Positions 10,280-18,556 are shown, counted from the first letter of the stretch. The stretch is DNA of 33,328 nucleotides from Alphaproteobacteria bacterium (GCA_022425485.1 JAKMFL010000062.1:1-33328), one strand, 5' to 3'. A program made the numbers and translations. The notes: generated from the sequence alone by a model not told the origin.

Positions 10280-10284
10280 AGCTG

Positions 10285-11121
10285 ATGTTGCAGATGCTAA
10301 AATCGCGCCGTTTATTTATCTTCTTGGGACTGACTGGCCTATTTATCGTTGCCGGAATAGTTGCGGTTCTTATGATTATGACGCCTTTGACCGGTGAAGG
10401 TGATGTGGTTTATCTGCAGGGCGATGACACCCCTTACAAGGTGCGTCCATCCGAAGAGGGCGGGCAGAAAATCGCGCATCAAGATTCCCGCTTTATGGCA
10501 TTTCTCGATAAAGGAGAGGACGCTGGTGAGGAGGTGGAGATTGTTAATTTGAATGATGATTTGCCAGAGCCGCCGCCTATTCAGCTAGAGGATGAAAAAG
10601 AAGCAGAAGCATCAGCAGCTGTCGATCTAACTAAGCTTGCTCCTAAAACAGACGCGCCTGCAAAACCTATTGAAACAGAAACTGTGCTGGCAACACCGCT
10701 TATAGATGCGAATGAAATTAATACTGATGCAGATAGTGGCGCGGCTAAAACTGGGCAAACTACAGACTCCGGTATTATAGCTGCACCTGTACCGACCCCA
10801 AAACCAGAAAACCCAACCCCAAAACAGCCAGCTAAGGAAAAGAAACCCATTAAACCAGATACCCCCATACGCCAGATACAATTGGCGGCCTTTCAAAGCC
10901 AAAACCGGGCTGATACCGCCGCAGCTTTGTTGTCTGAAAAACATAAAACCCGCTTGAAGGGATATGTTCTATCTGCAAACCTGATTACAAAGGCAGATGG
11001 CGGGCAGTTCTGGCGGGTAATGACGGGTCAAATTCCAGCCACAGAGGCCGCCGCAATTTGTGACGCGCTGAAAAAAGCAGGGCAAGATTGTATTCTGCGT
11101 AAAGCTAATAAGCAGCAATAG
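10285..11121 (+). CDS. SPOR-domain single-pass inner membrane protein
   Basis: The 278-residue protein has a short cytoplasmic N-terminus, then one membrane helix at about residues 8-34 (FIFLGLTGLFIVAGIVAVLM). A long Pro/Ala/Glu/Lys-rich periplasmic linker follows. The C-terminal SPOR domain spans about residues 192-275, beginning PIRQIQLAAFQSQNRA, with core FWRVMTGQI and ending at an AAAICDALKKAGQDCIL helix. SPOR domains bind peptidoglycan denuded of stem peptides, usually at the division septum. It starts five bases after argS and ends 11 bases before scpA. In many alphaproteobacteria nagZ lies at that junction; here it is absent. The septal role is inferred. Confidence 0.88.
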   Translation: MLQMLKSRRLFIFLGLTGLFIVAGIVAVLMIMTPLTGEGDVVYLQGDDTPYKVRPSEEGGQKIAHQDSRFMAFLDKGEDAGEEVEIVNLNDDLPEPPPIQLEDEKEAEASAAVDLTKLAPKTDAPAKPIETETVLATPLIDANEINTDADSGAAKTGQTTDSGIIAAPVPTPKPENPTPKQPAKEKKPIKPDTPIRQIQLAAFQSQNRADTAAALLSEKHKTRLKGYVLSANLITKADGGQFWRVMTGQIPATEAAAICDALKKAGQDCILRKANKQQ

Positions 11122-11132
11122 AGCTAGCTATA

Positions 11133-11930
11133 ATGTCAGATAATGAAACAGACGCTGAGTTCCAGCAAGAAGAGACAAGAGATAGAGAAGCAGAACAGCT
11201 CTCTTTATTTGTTAATCTAGATGGCTTTGAAGGGCCGATAGATTTGTTGCTAACCCTTGCGCGTGAGCAAAAGGTGGATTTAGGCCGGATTGCTATCCTG
11301 CCTCTTGCGGAACAATATCTTGCCTATATTGCCTCTGCTAGAAAGCTGAATCTGGAAGTTGCGGCAGATTATTTGGTCATGGCGGCATGGCTAGCTTTTT
11401 TGAAGTCGCGGTTACTATTGCCAGACCCAGAACCAGAACATGCTGAAGATGCGTTGGATATGACAGATGCGCTTCGCTTTCAGCTGGTAAGATTAGAGGC
11501 CATGCAATCAGCCGCAAAACGTCTATCCGGCTTGCCTTTGCTAGGTCGCTACCGGTTGGTACGTGGTCAGCCAGAAACCTTTGAAGGGCGCGTTTCTATT
11601 GTCTGGCAGGCACGTCTATATGACCTTATCCAAGCGTATGGCGATATTCGTTCCGCAGAAGAAGCGCAAATGCTTACCATCGCGGCCACCCGTCTATATT
11701 CTGTACAGGAAGCTGCCGGCCGTCTAGCACGATTATTGCCGAAAACCCCCGGCTGGACACAATTAGAGGATTTTTTGCCGCCAGAGTTAAAAGACCCGCT
11801 TGATAGACGCTCAGCAATGGCCTCTCATTTTGTAGCCAGTCTTGAGCTTGCAAAGGATGGTCAAATTACCTTGCGGCAATCTGGTAAATATACGCCACTT
11901 TATCTGCGCATGAAGGAGCAGGCTGGATGA
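11133..11930 (+). CDS. scpA: Segregation and condensation protein A
   Basis: ScpA is the kleisin subunit that bridges SMC heads in bacterial condensin. The protein is 265 residues. The family signature near the N-terminus is NLDGFEGPIDLLLTLAREQKVDL, followed by LPLAEQYLAYI and AADYLVMAAWLAFLKSRLLLP, which form the SMC-contacting helical domain. The C-terminal winged helix is more diverged. The stop overlaps the start of scpB by four bases (ATGA), so the two subunits are probably coupled in translation. No smc gene is in the window. Confidence 0.93.
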   Translation: MSDNETDAEFQQEETRDREAEQLSLFVNLDGFEGPIDLLLTLAREQKVDLGRIAILPLAEQYLAYIASARKLNLEVAADYLVMAAWLAFLKSRLLLPDPEPEHAEDALDMTDALRFQLVRLEAMQSAAKRLSGLPLLGRYRLVRGQPETFEGRVSIVWQARLYDLIQAYGDIRSAEEAQMLTIAATRLYSVQEAAGRLARLLPKTPGWTQLEDFLPPELKDPLDRRSAMASHFVASLELAKDGQITLRQSGKYTPLYLRMKEQAG

Positions 11931-12700
11931 GCACTGTACCGACAAAAGACCCAATCCCAGATACCCCAATAGATATGCCCGAAAACGCACCAGAAAACGC
12001 ACCAGAAAACGCACCAGTTGATGCGAGCTTAAGTCTGTCTGAGCGTGCCCGAATTATCGAAGCTTTAGTCTTTGCATCTTCTGAAGCTGTCCCTTTTAAA
12101 AAGCTTTCACCCTACATAAATGAAGAATCTGAAATATCTGAAATAATTGATTTAATTAGAGCGCGATATGATGAGCGTTCTGGTATTGAGTTTAAAGTAA
12201 TCGACCAGTCGCTGGCCTTTCGAACAAGAGCAGATGTGGCAGCCCATCTAAGCCTAGAGCGTCCGGTGCAAAAGCCCCTATCCAGAGCGGCACTGGAAGT
12301 GTTAGCCATTATTGCCTATCACCAACCGATTACGCGCTCTGAAATAGAGGAAATAAGAGGGATAAGCTTATCACGCGGCACCATAGATATTCTGCTTGAA
12401 TTAGAATGGATACGTCCGCGAGGCCGGCGCCGCACCCCCGGACGTCCTCTTACATGGGGAACCAGCACTGCATTTCTAGACCATTTTGGGCTAGCTTCTG
12501 TATCTGAATTGCCGGGTCTAGAAGATTTGAAATCTGCGGGTTTGCTACGCAAAGGGCAGGTAATAGGCGGTCTAGGCGAAACAAATAGCGGTTCTGGTGA
12601 TTCCATAGATGATGATGAAGGCGTTATTGGCGAGGATGAATTAGAAGATGGCGTTATAGGCGAAGATATAGATTTTTTTGATGAGAGTGAGCAGGATTAA
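11927..12700 (+). CDS. scpB: Segregation and condensation protein B
   Basis: ScpB dimers bind ScpA and stabilise the SMC complex. The 257-residue protein has a Pro/Asp-rich N-terminus that includes PENAPENAPENAP, encoded by 12-base tandem repeats. Two winged-helix domains follow. The first starts RARIIEALVFASSEAVPFKKL; the second contains LEVLAIIAYHQPITRSEIEEIRG, the strongest ScpB signature, and GRRRTPGRPLTWGTS. The C-terminal 40 residues are strongly acidic, with a duplicated GVIGED block. Both ends look like low-complexity additions around a conserved core. It overlaps scpA by four bases. Confidence 0.93.
   Translation: MSTVPTKDPIPDTPIDMPENAPENAPENAPVDASLSLSERARIIEALVFASSEAVPFKKLSPYINEESEISEIIDLIRARYDERSGIEFKVIDQSLAFRTRADVAAHLSLERPVQKPLSRAALEVLAIIAYHQPITRSEIEEIRGISLSRGTIDILLELEWIRPRGRRRTPGRPLTWGTSTAFLDHFGLASVSELPGLEDLKSAGLLRKGQVIGGLGETNSGSGDSIDDDEGVIGEDELEDGVIGEDIDFFDESEQD
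11978..12013 (+). repeat. 12-base tandem repeat in the scpB N-terminus
   Basis: Three in-frame copies of CCAGAAAACGCA (the first with CCC) and a partial fourth encode repeated Pro-Glu-Asn-Ala. The copies are almost identical at the DNA level, suggesting recent slippage, and each gain or loss keeps the frame. Confidence 0.85.
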
Positions 12701-12740
12701 AAAACCGCTTCTGCTAACAATTGAGAGTGATAGAAAACGC

Positions 12741-13808
12741 GTGACCATAAAATTTGAAAATATCAGCCATCATTATGGCTCTATTGCATCGGTAACCGAT
12801 ATCAGTTTTGAGGTTGGAGAAGGGGAGGTTGTCTCTCTTCTAGGGCCTTCTGGTTGCGGTAAAACAACCTTGCTTCGTCTGGCAGCTGGTTTTGAAACCC
12901 CTGATAGCGGCCAGATTATGCAAGACAATAACGTGCTTTCTTCTACATCGGGTGTTTTGCCGCCAGAACAGCGCCAAATGGGTCTGGTTTTTCAGTCTTA
13001 TGCCCTGTTTCCGCATATGACCATCCTCAAAAATGTGATGTTTGGTTTGCATTCCAGTAGTAAGGCAGATGTTGAACATGCAAACAGCTTGCTTGCGGAT
13101 ATGGATTTATCAGATTGCGCAGAAAAATATCCGCATGAGCTTTCTGGTGGACAGCAACAGCGTGTAGCCCTAGCACGCGCACTAGCCCCATCTCCGAAAC
13201 TTATTTTACTAGATGAGCCTTATTCTGGGCTAGATAGCCGTTTGCGCGAGCGAGTGCGCGACCAGATGTTACATGCCCTGCGCTTGTCTGGAACCGCCGC
13301 TTTGATGGTTACGCATGATGCAGAAGAAGCGATGTTTATGTCAGATAGGATTATTGTGCTAAGAGAAGGGCATATGATACAGCAAGGGCGGCCCATTGAT
13401 TTATACTGCCGCCCAAAAAGCGCCTTTGTTGCAGAGTTTTTTGGTGAGGTTAACAGAGTACCAGCGATTGGCCAAAATGGCGAAGTCTCCAGTCTTTTTG
13501 GAACGCTGCCTTGTGATAATGTTGCCGAAGGCGAGGATGCGGTTATCGTTATCCGCCATGAAGGCTTGCAGGTATCAATGGATAGAACGGGCGGCAAAGC
13601 AGAAGGCGTTGAAGCGATTGTGCAAGAGGCGCATCTTCTAGGCCGCAGCTCTTTATTGCATCTGTCGGTTCCGAGGACAGATAAAAGTGAAGAACTGCAT
13701 CTACATGCCCGTATCCCGGGTTTAAATTCCTTTGCTGAGGGCGCGCGTGTGCATATTAGCATCGATCCATCACAGGCTTTTGTATTCCCTGACGGAAAAA
13801 ATATTTAA
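12741..13808 (+). CDS. ABC transporter ATP-binding protein, FbpC/PotA type (orphan)
   Basis: This is an ATPase subunit of an importer-type ABC system. From the GTG at 12741 it has 355 residues, beginning MTIKFENISHHYG. It shows Walker A GPSGCGKTT (residues 35-43), Q-loop VFQSYALFPHM, signature LSGGQQQRVALARAL (134 onward), Walker B LILLDEP (154-160) and the switch His in VTHD. A C-terminal TOBE-like region starts after FVAEFFGEVNRVPAIG and carries a second IVQEAHLLGRSSLLHL block. This layout is that of the Fe(III), spermidine/putrescine and sulfate uptake ATPases. No permease or binding protein gene is adjacent, so the substrate is unknown. An ATG at 12681, inside scpB, is a possible alternative start. 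Confidence 0.88.
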   Translation: MTIKFENISHHYGSIASVTDISFEVGEGEVVSLLGPSGCGKTTLLRLAAGFETPDSGQIMQDNNVLSSTSGVLPPEQRQMGLVFQSYALFPHMTILKNVMFGLHSSSKADVEHANSLLADMDLSDCAEKYPHELSGGQQQRVALARALAPSPKLILLDEPYSGLDSRLRERVRDQMLHALRLSGTAALMVTHDAEEAMFMSDRIIVLREGHMIQQGRPIDLYCRPKSAFVAEFFGEVNRVPAIGQNGEVSSLFGTLPCDNVAEGEDAVIVIRHEGLQVSMDRTGGKAEGVEAIVQEAHLLGRSSLLHLSVPRTDKSEELHLHARIPGLNSFAEGARVHISIDPSQAFVFPDGKNI

Positions 13809-13824
13809 AAACGAAAGCTAGCTG

Positions 13825-13853
13825 TTGCCGCATTGAATCGGCATGTTTATATT
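13825..13853 (+). promoter_or_regulatory. Candidate sigma-70 promoter for tatABC
   Basis: TTGCCG (13825-13830) and TATATT (13848-13853) are separated by exactly 17 bases and lie about 80 bases before the tatA start, after the ABC ATPase stop. This would give tatABC a promoter independent of the scpAB unit. It is a pattern match only. Confidence 0.4.
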
Positions 13854-13934
13854 CACCATAGCTTTAAACTAAAATGGCATCCGGCATTGCAACCTTTGCC
13901 TTGGCCTGGCCAACATGACCGTAAGGGGATTGAA

Positions 13935-14252
13935 ATGGGTTTCACTAGCATTTGGCACTGGATTATTGTCCTAGCCGTTGTACTGATTTTGTTTGCACGT
14001 CCGGGTAAAATTTCCGGCATTATGGGCGATTTTGGCAAAGGTCTGCGTAGCTTCAAGGATGGTGTAAAATCTGATGAAGCTGAAGCTGAAGAAGCAGCAG
14101 AAGGGGAAGCTGTTGAAAAACCTGCTGCGAAAAAAGTGGCGAAAAAAGCAGCTAAGAAGGTAGCCAAGAAAGTAGCACCTAAAAAGAAAACAACAAAAAC
14201 GGCTGCAAAGAAAACGAAGGCACCTAAAAAGGCTGCGAAGAAAAAGGCTTAA
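13935..14252 (+). CDS. tatA: Sec-independent translocase protein TatA with a lysine-rich tail
   Basis: TatA oligomerises at the inner membrane to pass folded twin-arginine substrates. The 105-residue protein starts [20 protein letters not shown], the usual N-terminal membrane helix. A short hinge (ARPGKIS) and an amphipathic helix ([17 protein letters not shown]) follow. The usual FG at the hinge is FA here. After an acidic run at residues 46-61 there is a very basic tail of [10 protein letters not shown] type with 21 Lys in residues 62-105, resembling histone H1-like tails. The start is fixed by AAGGGG six bases upstream; the frame is also open from a TTG at 13833, but that would place about 34 unrelated residues before the helix. 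Confidence 0.93.
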   Translation: MGFTSIWHWIIVLAVVLILFARPGKISGIMGDFGKGLRSFKDGVKSDEAEAEEAAEGEAVEKPAAKKVAKKAAKKVAKKVAPKKKTTKTAAKKTKAPKKAAKKKA

Positions 14253-14271
14253 CGGCTTAACGCTTGCCCCA

Positions 14272-14350
14272 GTGTGATTTCATTCAGGTGTGATTTTATT
14301 CTGGGGTGATTTCAGCCCTGTTGTGATTTCATTCTGTGGCTGATTTCACC
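14272..14350. repeat. Five degenerate tandem repeats between tatA and tatB
   Basis: Units at about 14272, 14287, 14304, 14321 and 14337 share a core TGATTT(C/T)A with GTG before it and CATTC or similar after it. Unit length is about 15-17 bases. They fill the first part of the unusually long 205-base tatA-tatB gap. I see no coding role. Beyond them lies a duplicated GCTGGCGGG (14383-14391 and 14396-14404). Confidence 0.7.
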
Positions 14351-14457
14351 TAACAAGGCGAGTTTTCTTTTTCACCTTTTGTGCTGGCGGGCTGGGCTGG
14401 CGGGACGCTTCGGTTTTTTTCCTCTGCCAGTATGATGGCCAGATTTTCGGAGACAGA

Positions 14458-14943
14458 ATGTTTGATTTTGGTTGGCAAGAATTCGTTATGGTGGCCTTCG
14501 TCCTCGTACTGGTTGTTGGCCCGAAAGATTTGCCAAAAGTGCTCCGTGGTTTCACCAAATTTACGCGTCAGGCTCGGCAGATGGCGAACGAATTTACCCG
14601 TTCCTTAGAAGATGTAGCCGCTGACAATAATATCAGCGACGTGAAATCCATGGTTGCCGACCTCAAATCTGGTAATTTAGAGGATATGGCGCGCATCGTT
14701 GATGATAAAGAAGTGACCTCTGAGCTGAGTAAAATCAGGGACGATCTGGATGTTTCTGGACTAAAGGGTGAGGTAAGCGAAGTTCAAAAAGCCGGCCAAG
14801 AAGAAGCCGCAATATCCACAGGAAAACCTGCAGCTAAGGCCCAAGCAAAACCCCAAAAAGCAGTGCAGAAGACAGCCCAGAAAACAGCCCAAAAAGCAGC
14901 TAAAAAACCGACTAAGTCTCGTAAAGGGAAGGGTGGCGCATAA
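14458..14943 (+). CDS. tatB: Sec-independent translocase protein TatB
   Basis: TatB works with TatC as the receptor for twin-arginine signal peptides. The 161-residue protein begins MFDFGWQEFVMVAFVLVLVVGPKDLPKVLR. This is the TatB signature, with an N-terminal helix, the GPKDLP hinge and then a long amphipathic helix (GFTKFTRQARQMANEF). A charged helical middle is followed by a Lys/Gln/Ala-rich tail at residues 123-161 (KTAQKTAQKAAKK). GGAG lies five bases before the ATG. The stop overlaps the tatC start by one base (TAATG). Confidence 0.95.
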   Translation: MFDFGWQEFVMVAFVLVLVVGPKDLPKVLRGFTKFTRQARQMANEFTRSLEDVAADNNISDVKSMVADLKSGNLEDMARIVDDKEVTSELSKIRDDLDVSGLKGEVSEVQKAGQEEAAISTGKPAAKAQAKPQKAVQKTAQKTAQKAAKKPTKSRKGKGGA

Positions 14944-15767
14944 TGGCTGATGCTGTAGACCAAAGTGAAGGTTCTATGAGCCTGTTGGATCATTTAACCG
15001 AACTTCGAAATCGCATTGGCATTGTATTTATTGCCTTTGTTGTTATTTTTCTTGGCTGTTTTATCCGCCCGTTTGGTTCTGGCAGCGCCAATCTTGCTGA
15101 CCTTACCTATCATTGGCTGCAAGCACCGCTTGCGGCGCGTGAAGAGGTTAGCCGGATGATTTTCACTGGCTTGCATGAAGGGTTTTTCACGCAAGTTAAA
15201 GTGGCGTTTTTTGTTTCTATCTGTATTACCTTTCCCGTTATTTTGCTGCAAATCTGGCGTTTTGTTGCGCCGGGTTTATACAAAAATGAACGCAGGGCGA
15301 TTTATCCATTCTTGCTGGCCACCCCTGTGTTATTCGCCATGGGCGCTTTGATGGTTTATTATCTGGTGATACCGCTAGCGTGGGGCTTCTTTCTGTCCTT
15401 TGAGATGCAAGGGGCAGAAGGGGCACTGGCGATTGAAGTAGAGCCGCGAATTTCAGAATATCTTAGCCTTGTCATGCGCTTAATGTTCGCCTTTGGGGTA
15501 TCTTTTGAGCTGCCGGTATTGCTGTTGTTGATGGTTAAAGCAGGGCTAATGACAGCAGAAGGTTTGGCCGAAAAACGTAAATATGCTATTTTGCTAGCCT
15601 TTATCGCGGCGGCTATTCTGACCCCGCCTGATGTTATCTCGCAGGTTCTTTTGGCTGTGCCCGTAATCCTTTTATATGAGATATCTATTATCGGTGCGCG
15701 TATGATACAGAAAAAACGCGAGACGGCTGATGACACCGCTGACGATGATAAAAGCAATTTAACCTGA
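14943..15767 (+). CDS. tatC: Sec-independent translocase protein TatC
   Basis: TatC is the polytopic core of the Tat receptor in the inner membrane. The 274-residue protein starts with an amphipathic segment containing SLLDHLTELRNRI, the family N-terminal signature. Six membrane helices follow. The conserved loop FPVILLQIWRFVAPGLYKNERR carries the Glu and Pro-Gly used in signal-peptide recognition. AILTPPDVISQVLLAVP marks the last helices. The C-terminal tail is short and acidic. It is coupled to tatB by a one-base overlap. Confidence 0.97.
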   Translation: MADAVDQSEGSMSLLDHLTELRNRIGIVFIAFVVIFLGCFIRPFGSGSANLADLTYHWLQAPLAAREEVSRMIFTGLHEGFFTQVKVAFFVSICITFPVILLQIWRFVAPGLYKNERRAIYPFLLATPVLFAMGALMVYYLVIPLAWGFFLSFEMQGAEGALAIEVEPRISEYLSLVMRLMFAFGVSFELPVLLLLMVKAGLMTAEGLAEKRKYAILLAFIAAAILTPPDVISQVLLAVPVILLYEISIIGARMIQKKRETADDTADDDKSNLT

Positions 15768-15773
15768 CCTAGT

Positions 15774-15797
15774 AGATAGTCGATGGCTATCTTTTTT
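15774..15797 (+). terminator. Possible intrinsic terminator after tatC
   Basis: The arms AGATAGTC (15774-15781) and GGCTATCT (15785-15792) pair with one G-T wobble around a three-base loop. Six T run from 15792 to 15797. The stem is A/T-rich, so termination may be partial. It lies seven bases after the tatC stop and 27 bases before the serS start. Confidence 0.45.
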
Positions 15798-15823
15798 AAG
15801 CGCAATATGGAGAGCTAGCGCCT

Positions 15824-17110
15824 ATGCATGACATAAAAGCTATTCGTGAAAATCCAGATCAGTTTGATAAGGCAGCACAGCGCCGCGGTCTAGAACCGGT
15901 AGCTGGACAAATTATTGCCCTAGATAAAGACAGGCGCGAGGTGCAAACAAATCTTCAGGCGAAATTATCTCGCCGCAACGAAGCTAGCCGTGAAATTGGC
16001 CAGAAAAAAGCCGCTGGCGAGGATGTAGACGCGCTCTTGGCAGAGGTGGCTAAGTTGAAAGAAGATATTCCCGCTCTGGAAACGCAAGAAGCCGAATTAA
16101 CTAAAAAAATAAATACCCACCTCATCTCTATCCCAAATATTCTGGATGATATTGTGCCAGATGGAGAGGATGAGGCAGAGAATGTGTTACTGCGGAGTGT
16201 GGGTGAAAAACCCGTTTTTTCGTTTACGCCTCTGGATCACGTTGATATTGGTGAAGGGTTGGGGCAGATGGATTTTGCCGCAGGGGCGCGGCTATCTGGT
16301 GCACGGTTTGTTGTCTTGCAAGGCCAGTTGGCTCGGCTAGAACGGGCCTTGGCTGCATTTATGCTCGATGTGCATACAAAAGAACATGGCTATCTGGAAA
16401 CACTGCCTCCAGCGTTAGTCCGCACACAAACCATGACGGGGACAGGCCAGCTTCCAAAATTTGCCGAAGATTTATTTCATACAACAGACGACAGGTGGCT
16501 TATTCCAACCGCAGAAGTGCCGCTTACGAACATGGTGGCGGATACAATTGTGCCGCGCGATGCTTTGCCTATGCGCCTAACGGCGTTTACCCCATGCTTT
16601 CGCGCTGAGGCAGGATCAGCTGGACGCGACACAAGAGGGCTGATCCGGCAGCATCAATTCTCTAAAGTTGAGCTGGTAACCATAACGACGCCAGAAGATT
16701 CCAAAAGTGAATTAGAACGCATGACAGGATGTGCGGAAACGATTTTGCAGCGTCTTGGTCTTGCCTATCGCGTCTTGCGCTTATGTTCGGGCGATACGGG
16801 TTTTTCTGCTCAACAAACGCTAGATATTGAGGTTTGGTTGCCCGGCCAAGATGAAGGCAGAGGCATGTATCGTGAGATTTCCTCCTGTTCAAATTGTGGC
16901 CCGTTTCAAGCCCGCCGTATGAAAGCACGCACCCGCAAAAACGGGGAAAAGGAAACCGAATTTTTGCATACGCTAAACGGCTCTGCATTGGCGGTTGGGC
17001 GATGTATGATCGCTGTTTTGGAAAATGGCCAGCAAGAAGATGGCTCGGTTTTACTACCAGAAGTCTTGCATAGTTATATGGGATGTGACCGGCTGGTAGC
17101 ATCTGCTTAA
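15824..17110 (+). CDS. serS: Serine--tRNA ligase
   Basis: The enzyme charges tRNA-Ser (and tRNA-Sec where present). The 428-residue protein has an N-terminal antiparallel coiled-coil arm at about residues 30-105 that grips the long variable arm of tRNA-Ser. A class II core follows. Motif 2 is [21 protein letters not shown] followed by SKVEL. Later come [21 protein letters not shown]-like and [16 protein letters not shown] segments. Motif 3 is [14 protein letters not shown] lies about ten bases before the ATG. serS between tatC and surE is the standard alphaproteobacterial order. Confidence 0.97.
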   Translation: MHDIKAIRENPDQFDKAAQRRGLEPVAGQIIALDKDRREVQTNLQAKLSRRNEASREIGQKKAAGEDVDALLAEVAKLKEDIPALETQEAELTKKINTHLISIPNILDDIVPDGEDEAENVLLRSVGEKPVFSFTPLDHVDIGEGLGQMDFAAGARLSGARFVVLQGQLARLERALAAFMLDVHTKEHGYLETLPPALVRTQTMTGTGQLPKFAEDLFHTTDDRWLIPTAEVPLTNMVADTIVPRDALPMRLTAFTPCFRAEAGSAGRDTRGLIRQHQFSKVELVTITTPEDSKSELERMTGCAETILQRLGLAYRVLRLCSGDTGFSAQQTLDIEVWLPGQDEGRGMYREISSCSNCGPFQARRMKARTRKNGEKETEFLHTLNGSALAVGRCMIAVLENGQQEDGSVLLPEVLHSYMGCDRLVASA

Positions 17111-17150
17111 TAAGAGGTTAGCCTAGCTAACAGTATTAGGAGAGACTTTT

Positions 17151-17900
17151 TTGCGCATTCTGATCACCAATGATGACGGTATAGATGCTGAGGGATTGCA
17201 CCTACTAGAAGCGCTGGCGCGCACCCTTTCAGATGATGTGACGATAGTGGCACCAGCTTCTAATCAATCTGGTACTGGGCGGTCTATAAGCTTGCACCGT
17301 GATATTGATTTTCATCAGCGCGACGAGAACCATTACTCTGTAGGGGGCACGCCTGCGGATTGTGTGATGCTGGCCTTGCATCTGTTATTTCCAGACAAGA
17401 AGCCTGATCTTGTGCTCTCCGGCATTAATCACGGTATGAATGTTGCGGATGATATCGGCTATTCTGGAACCGTTGGCGCTGCCAAAGAAGCGGCGATAAA
17501 TGGCATAACCGGCATTGCCCTATCACAGCGTTTTGCCAAAGGCCAAGCAGATTTTACGCCAGTTAAGCAAGTTGGCAAAGAAGTCTTAGAAGCCGCTATC
17601 AAAATACCCATGCCAGAGCGCACCGTGTTAAACATCAATTTTCCGCCAGCCCATCTCGGCCCTGTAAAAGGGATGCGGTCGGCCAGCTTGGACTGTCATA
17701 AATTCTCAGATGAAATCCTGCCAGGGGATGAGCCCGGCAGTTACCGCATTGGCCCTATGCTGATGCTAGATGAGGTGGCCCCGAAAACCGATAGATGGTG
17801 GCTTGATAGAGGATATGTCTCGCTAACGCCGTTAAAAATGGATATGACGGCTACAGATTTACTGTCCCATATATCAGATAAGGATTTATCTGTTCTGTGA
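17151..17900 (+). CDS. surE: 5'/3'-nucleotidase SurE
   Basis: SurE is a metal-dependent nucleoside monophosphatase linked to stationary-phase survival. The 249-residue protein starts at a TTG preceded by GGAGAG. The N-terminus MRILITNDDGIDAEG provides the metal ligands D8 and D9, and APASNQSGTGRSISL follows. SGINHGMNVADDIGYSGTVGAAKEA completes the active site. Upstream there is a small perfect inverted repeat, GTTAGC-CTA-GCTAAC (17117-17131), without a T run. The stop overlaps the pcm GTG start, as often seen for this pair. Confidence 0.96.
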   Translation: MRILITNDDGIDAEGLHLLEALARTLSDDVTIVAPASNQSGTGRSISLHRDIDFHQRDENHYSVGGTPADCVMLALHLLFPDKKPDLVLSGINHGMNVADDIGYSGTVGAAKEAAINGITGIALSQRFAKGQADFTPVKQVGKEVLEAAIKIPMPERTVLNINFPPAHLGPVKGMRSASLDCHKFSDEILPGDEPGSYRIGPMLMLDEVAPKTDRWWLDRGYVSLTPLKMDMTATDLLSHISDKDLSVL

Positions 17901-18556
17901 CCAGAAAGAGCCAAACTGCCATGCCCAGCTTTCTGCCACAAAAAGCAAAATTACTTATGACTTTGCGCGCTCAAGCTATTATGCAGCCAGACATATTATC
18001 GGCCATAGAGACCATTCCGCGTGAACAATTTATTCCTGACAGCTTGCATGCGCATGCCTATGAAAATGCCTCACTGCCCATCGGTTATAAGCAAACAATA
18101 AGCCAGCCCTATATCGTGGCGGTAATGACACAAGCGCTTGAGTTAAAAAAGACCCATAGAGTTTTGGAAATTGGGACTGGAAGTGGCTATCAAGCGGCTA
18201 TCTTATCGCGCCTATCCCGCCGCGTTTACACGTTGGAACGGTTGCGTCCTTTGCTGATTTCAGCAGAAAACCGCCTGAAAAATATGCAAATATCAAACAT
18301 TACCTATCGGCATGGGGATGGGGCAAAGGGGTGGCCAGAAGCCGCCCCGTTTGATCGAATTATTATTACCTGCCAAGTTGCCGAAATTCCTGCAAACCTG
18401 CTTGATCAGCTTAAGATTGGGGGAATATTAATCGCACCTGCCGGCCCATCTGGTAAAGAAATGCTGGTTCGTGTAAAACGAGAAGAAGACAGGTTTGATA
18501 AAAAAGAGTTGATGCCTGTTAGATTTGTTCCGATGTTGGCTGGAACAGATGATTGA
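17897..18556 (+). CDS. pcm: Protein-L-isoaspartate O-methyltransferase
   Basis: Pcm methylates isoaspartyl residues using S-adenosylmethionine, starting repair of aged proteins. The 219-residue protein has the family segment IPREQFIPD, then SLPIGYKQTISQPYIVAVMT. The cofactor-binding motif is VLEIGTGSGYQAAILSRL. GDGAKGWPEAAPFDRIIITC is the post-I/II region. In IGYKQTISQP the residue before Gln is Lys, where Gly is frequent. The GTG at 17897 overlaps the surE stop by four bases; an ATG at 17921 is an equally possible start. Confidence 0.94.
   Translation: MTRKSQTAMPSFLPQKAKLLMTLRAQAIMQPDILSAIETIPREQFIPDSLHAHAYENASLPIGYKQTISQPYIVAVMTQALELKKTHRVLEIGTGSGYQAAILSRLSRRVYTLERLRPLLISAENRLKNMQISNITYRHGDGAKGWPEAAPFDRIIITCQVAEIPANLLDQLKIGGILIAPAGPSGKEMLVRVKREEDRFDKKELMPVRFVPMLAGTDD

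Noticed and set aside
13220-13762. 180-codon minus-strand frame opposite the ABC ATPase
   Set aside because: It is antisense to a well-supported gene and has no recognisable domain.
13833-13934. Longer N-terminus of TatA from a TTG
   Set aside because: It would put about 34 residues before the N-terminal membrane helix; AAGGGG sits directly before the ATG at 13935.
14272-14350. CRISPR array
   Set aside because: Units are 15-17 bases, degenerate and contiguous, with no spacers and no cas genes.
14346-14608. Small frames on both strands in the tatA-tatB gap
   Set aside because: They run into tatB in the wrong frame, have no ribosome site and no family resemblance.
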